A DNA stretch of 5,624 nt. Origin: Burkholderiales bacterium. Lineage in GTDB: Bacteria > Pseudomonadota > Gammaproteobacteria > Burkholderiales > Burkholderiaceae. Below, one piece after another: positions 4,549 to 5,624 of the stretch. The stretch covers positions 1-5,624 of the forward strand of contig CAHJWV010000686.1 in the NCBI GenBank assembly GCA_903643055.1. The letters run 5' to 3'. Below the pieces are notes generated by a model. The model did no database searches. It saw only the letters and a list, made by a program, of their open reading frames with translations, and was not told the DNA's origin. A program made the translations under genes and the position numbers. Numbering within the stretch: position 1 is the stretch's first letter; the number at the start of each line of letters is the position of its first letter.

Positions 4549-5624
4549 TTCACGCGCAATCATTCGGCGAGGCCTCCGCGGCCCTGGCGCACGCCACCAC
4601 CATCTACAACAGCGGCATCGCGCATCTGCGCGACAGCCTGCAGCGATTCGTCGCCGGCGAAGACATGGCGCGGCACGTGCGAGCGTGTTACCCCTACCTT
4701 CGCGTGCACACCGACACCGTGGCCCGCGCCGACTCGCGGCTGGCCTACGGCTTCGTTGCCGGCCCCGGCACTTATGAAACCACGCTGACCCGGCCCGATC
4801 TCTTCGGCGACTACTACCTCGACCAGTTCGGCCTGCTGCTGAAGAACCACGGCGTGCGGCTCGAAGTGGGCTTGAGCGCACAACCGATCCCGGTGCACTT
4901 CTCGCTCGCCGAACACGACCACCTCGAAGGCAGCATGACGCCGCAACGCCGGCAGCTGCTGCGCGACCAGTTCGACCTGCCCGACCTGTCTGCGATGGAC
5001 GACGGCATTGCCAACGGAACGCACGAGCCGCACGCCGGGCCCGATGGCCAGCTGCGGCACCCGCTGTCGCTGTTCACCGCGCCGCGCGTCGACTACTCGC
5101 TGCATCGCCTGCGCCACTACACCGGCACCGCACCCGAGCATTTCCAGAACTTCGTGCTGTTCACGAACTACCAGTTCTACATCGACGAATTCATCCAGCT
5201 CGGCCATGAGCTGATGGCCGACCCGAACTCCGGCTACATCGCTTTCGTGCAGCCGGGCAACGTGATCACCCGGCGCGTCGGCCTGTCTTCACAGCCCGGT
5301 GACGATCTCGGCGTGGCACCGCCGCGCTTGCCGCAAATGCCCGGCTACCACCTGGTGCGTGAAGACCGCACCGGCATCACGATGGTCAACATCGGTGTCG
5401 GCCCGGCCAATGCCAAGACCATCACCGACCACATCGCCGTGCTGCGCCCGCATGCGTGGATCATGCTCGGCCACTGCGCCGGGCTGCGCAACACCCAGGC
5501 GCTCGGCGACTACGTGCTGGCCCACGGTTATGTGCGCGAAGACCACGTGCTCGATGAAGACCTGCCGCTGTGGGTGCCGATCCCGCCGCTGGCGGAAATC
5601 CAGGTCGCGCTCGAATCGGCCGTT
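4521..5624 (+). CDS. amn: AMP nucleosidase, 3' end missing
   Basis: This enzyme hydrolyses AMP to adenine and ribose 5-phosphate (EC 3.2.2.4) in the cytoplasm, linking adenylate level to purine salvage; the E. coli enzyme is activated by MgATP and inhibited by phosphate. The frame is open to the window end, 368 residues of about 490. The N-terminal Amn-specific domain is clear: YETTLTRPDLF, RVDYSLHRLRHYTGT (189-203) and FVLFTNYQFYIDEF (211-224) match E. coli Amn closely. The phosphorylase-like catalytic domain starts near 285 with MVNIGVGPANAKTI (288-301), LRPHAWIMLGHCAGLR (to 323) and ALGDYVLAHGYVREDHVLD. The last part, with the active-site Asp and the C-terminal helices, is outside. The frame is closed by a TGA at 4476 and offers only ATG 4521 or ATG 4530; I took 4521 because it is nearer the G-rich ribosome-binding run, though 4530 (MAQPTLIHAQ) is equally possible. 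It is 37 nt behind the M61 gene without a visible terminator. Confidence 0.95.
   Translation, partial: MGAMAQPTLIHAQSFGEASAALAHATTIYNSGIAHLRDSLQRFVAGEDMARHVRACYPYLRVHTDTVARADSRLAYGFVAGPGTYETTLTRPDLFGDYYLDQFGLLLKNHGVRLEVGLSAQPIPVHFSLAEHDHLEGSMTPQRRQLLRDQFDLPDLSAMDDGIANGTHEPHAGPDGQLRHPLSLFTAPRVDYSLHRLRHYTGTAPEHFQNFVLFTNYQFYIDEFIQLGHELMADPNSGYIAFVQPGNVITRRVGLSSQPGDDLGVAPPRLPQMPGYHLVREDRTGITMVNIGVGPANAKTITDHIAVLRPHAWIMLGHCAGLRNTQALGDYVLAHGYVREDHVLDEDLPLWVPIPPLAEIQVALESAV

Noticed and set aside
4560..5207. Minus-strand 215-aa open frame opposite amn
   Set aside because: The plus-strand frame matches AMP nucleosidase throughout, so the opposite frame is a compositional shadow.

Overview
The window is a GC-rich stretch of bacterial chromosome. 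The gene set, the codon use dominated by G/C third positions and the sequence character of the proteins suggest a betaproteobacterium, probably Burkholderiales of the Leptothrix/Rubrivivax/Roseateles kind. That assignment is inference; no rRNA or other marker is present. I see no mobile element, CRISPR array, tRNA, rRNA or phage gene.

Layout from left to right. (1) Positions 2-697 (+) hold the C-terminal three quarters of a proline iminopeptidase, with the complete Ser/Asp/His triad. (2) Positions 718-1518 (-) hold a convergent, complete DUF72 (YecE-like) gene with a good Shine-Dalgarno sequence and a plausible sigma-70-type promoter. (3) Positions 1519-1807 form a divergent intergenic region with a small inverted repeat and a possible 5'-UTR hairpin. 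(4) Positions 1808-2358 (+) hold two small genes that I do not recognise: a 67-aa soluble protein and a 116-aa single-pass membrane protein. They overlap by ATGA and each has its own ribosome binding site, so they look real and translationally coupled. (5) Positions 2359-2575 form a non-coding spacer rich in inverted repeats, including a perfect 10-bp-arm repeat at 2438-2460. (6) Positions 2576-4483 (+) hold a complete, signal-peptide-bearing M61-family metallopeptidase with a C-terminal PDZ domain. (7) From about 4521 to the window end (+) lies amn, AMP nucleosidase, cut off by the window edge. Its start lies inside a perfect inverted repeat that carries three ATGs.

Functionally this is mostly housekeeping or accessory metabolism: a cytoplasmic peptidase that removes N-terminal proline, an exported peptidase, and an adenine-nucleotide salvage enzyme. 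The M61 gene and amn are close (37 nt) with no visible terminator, so they may be co-transcribed, but no known pathway joins them. The least understood parts are the coupled small-gene pair and the structured regulatory DNA ahead of the peptidase and amn genes. I did not find convincing evidence for a large undescribed system.
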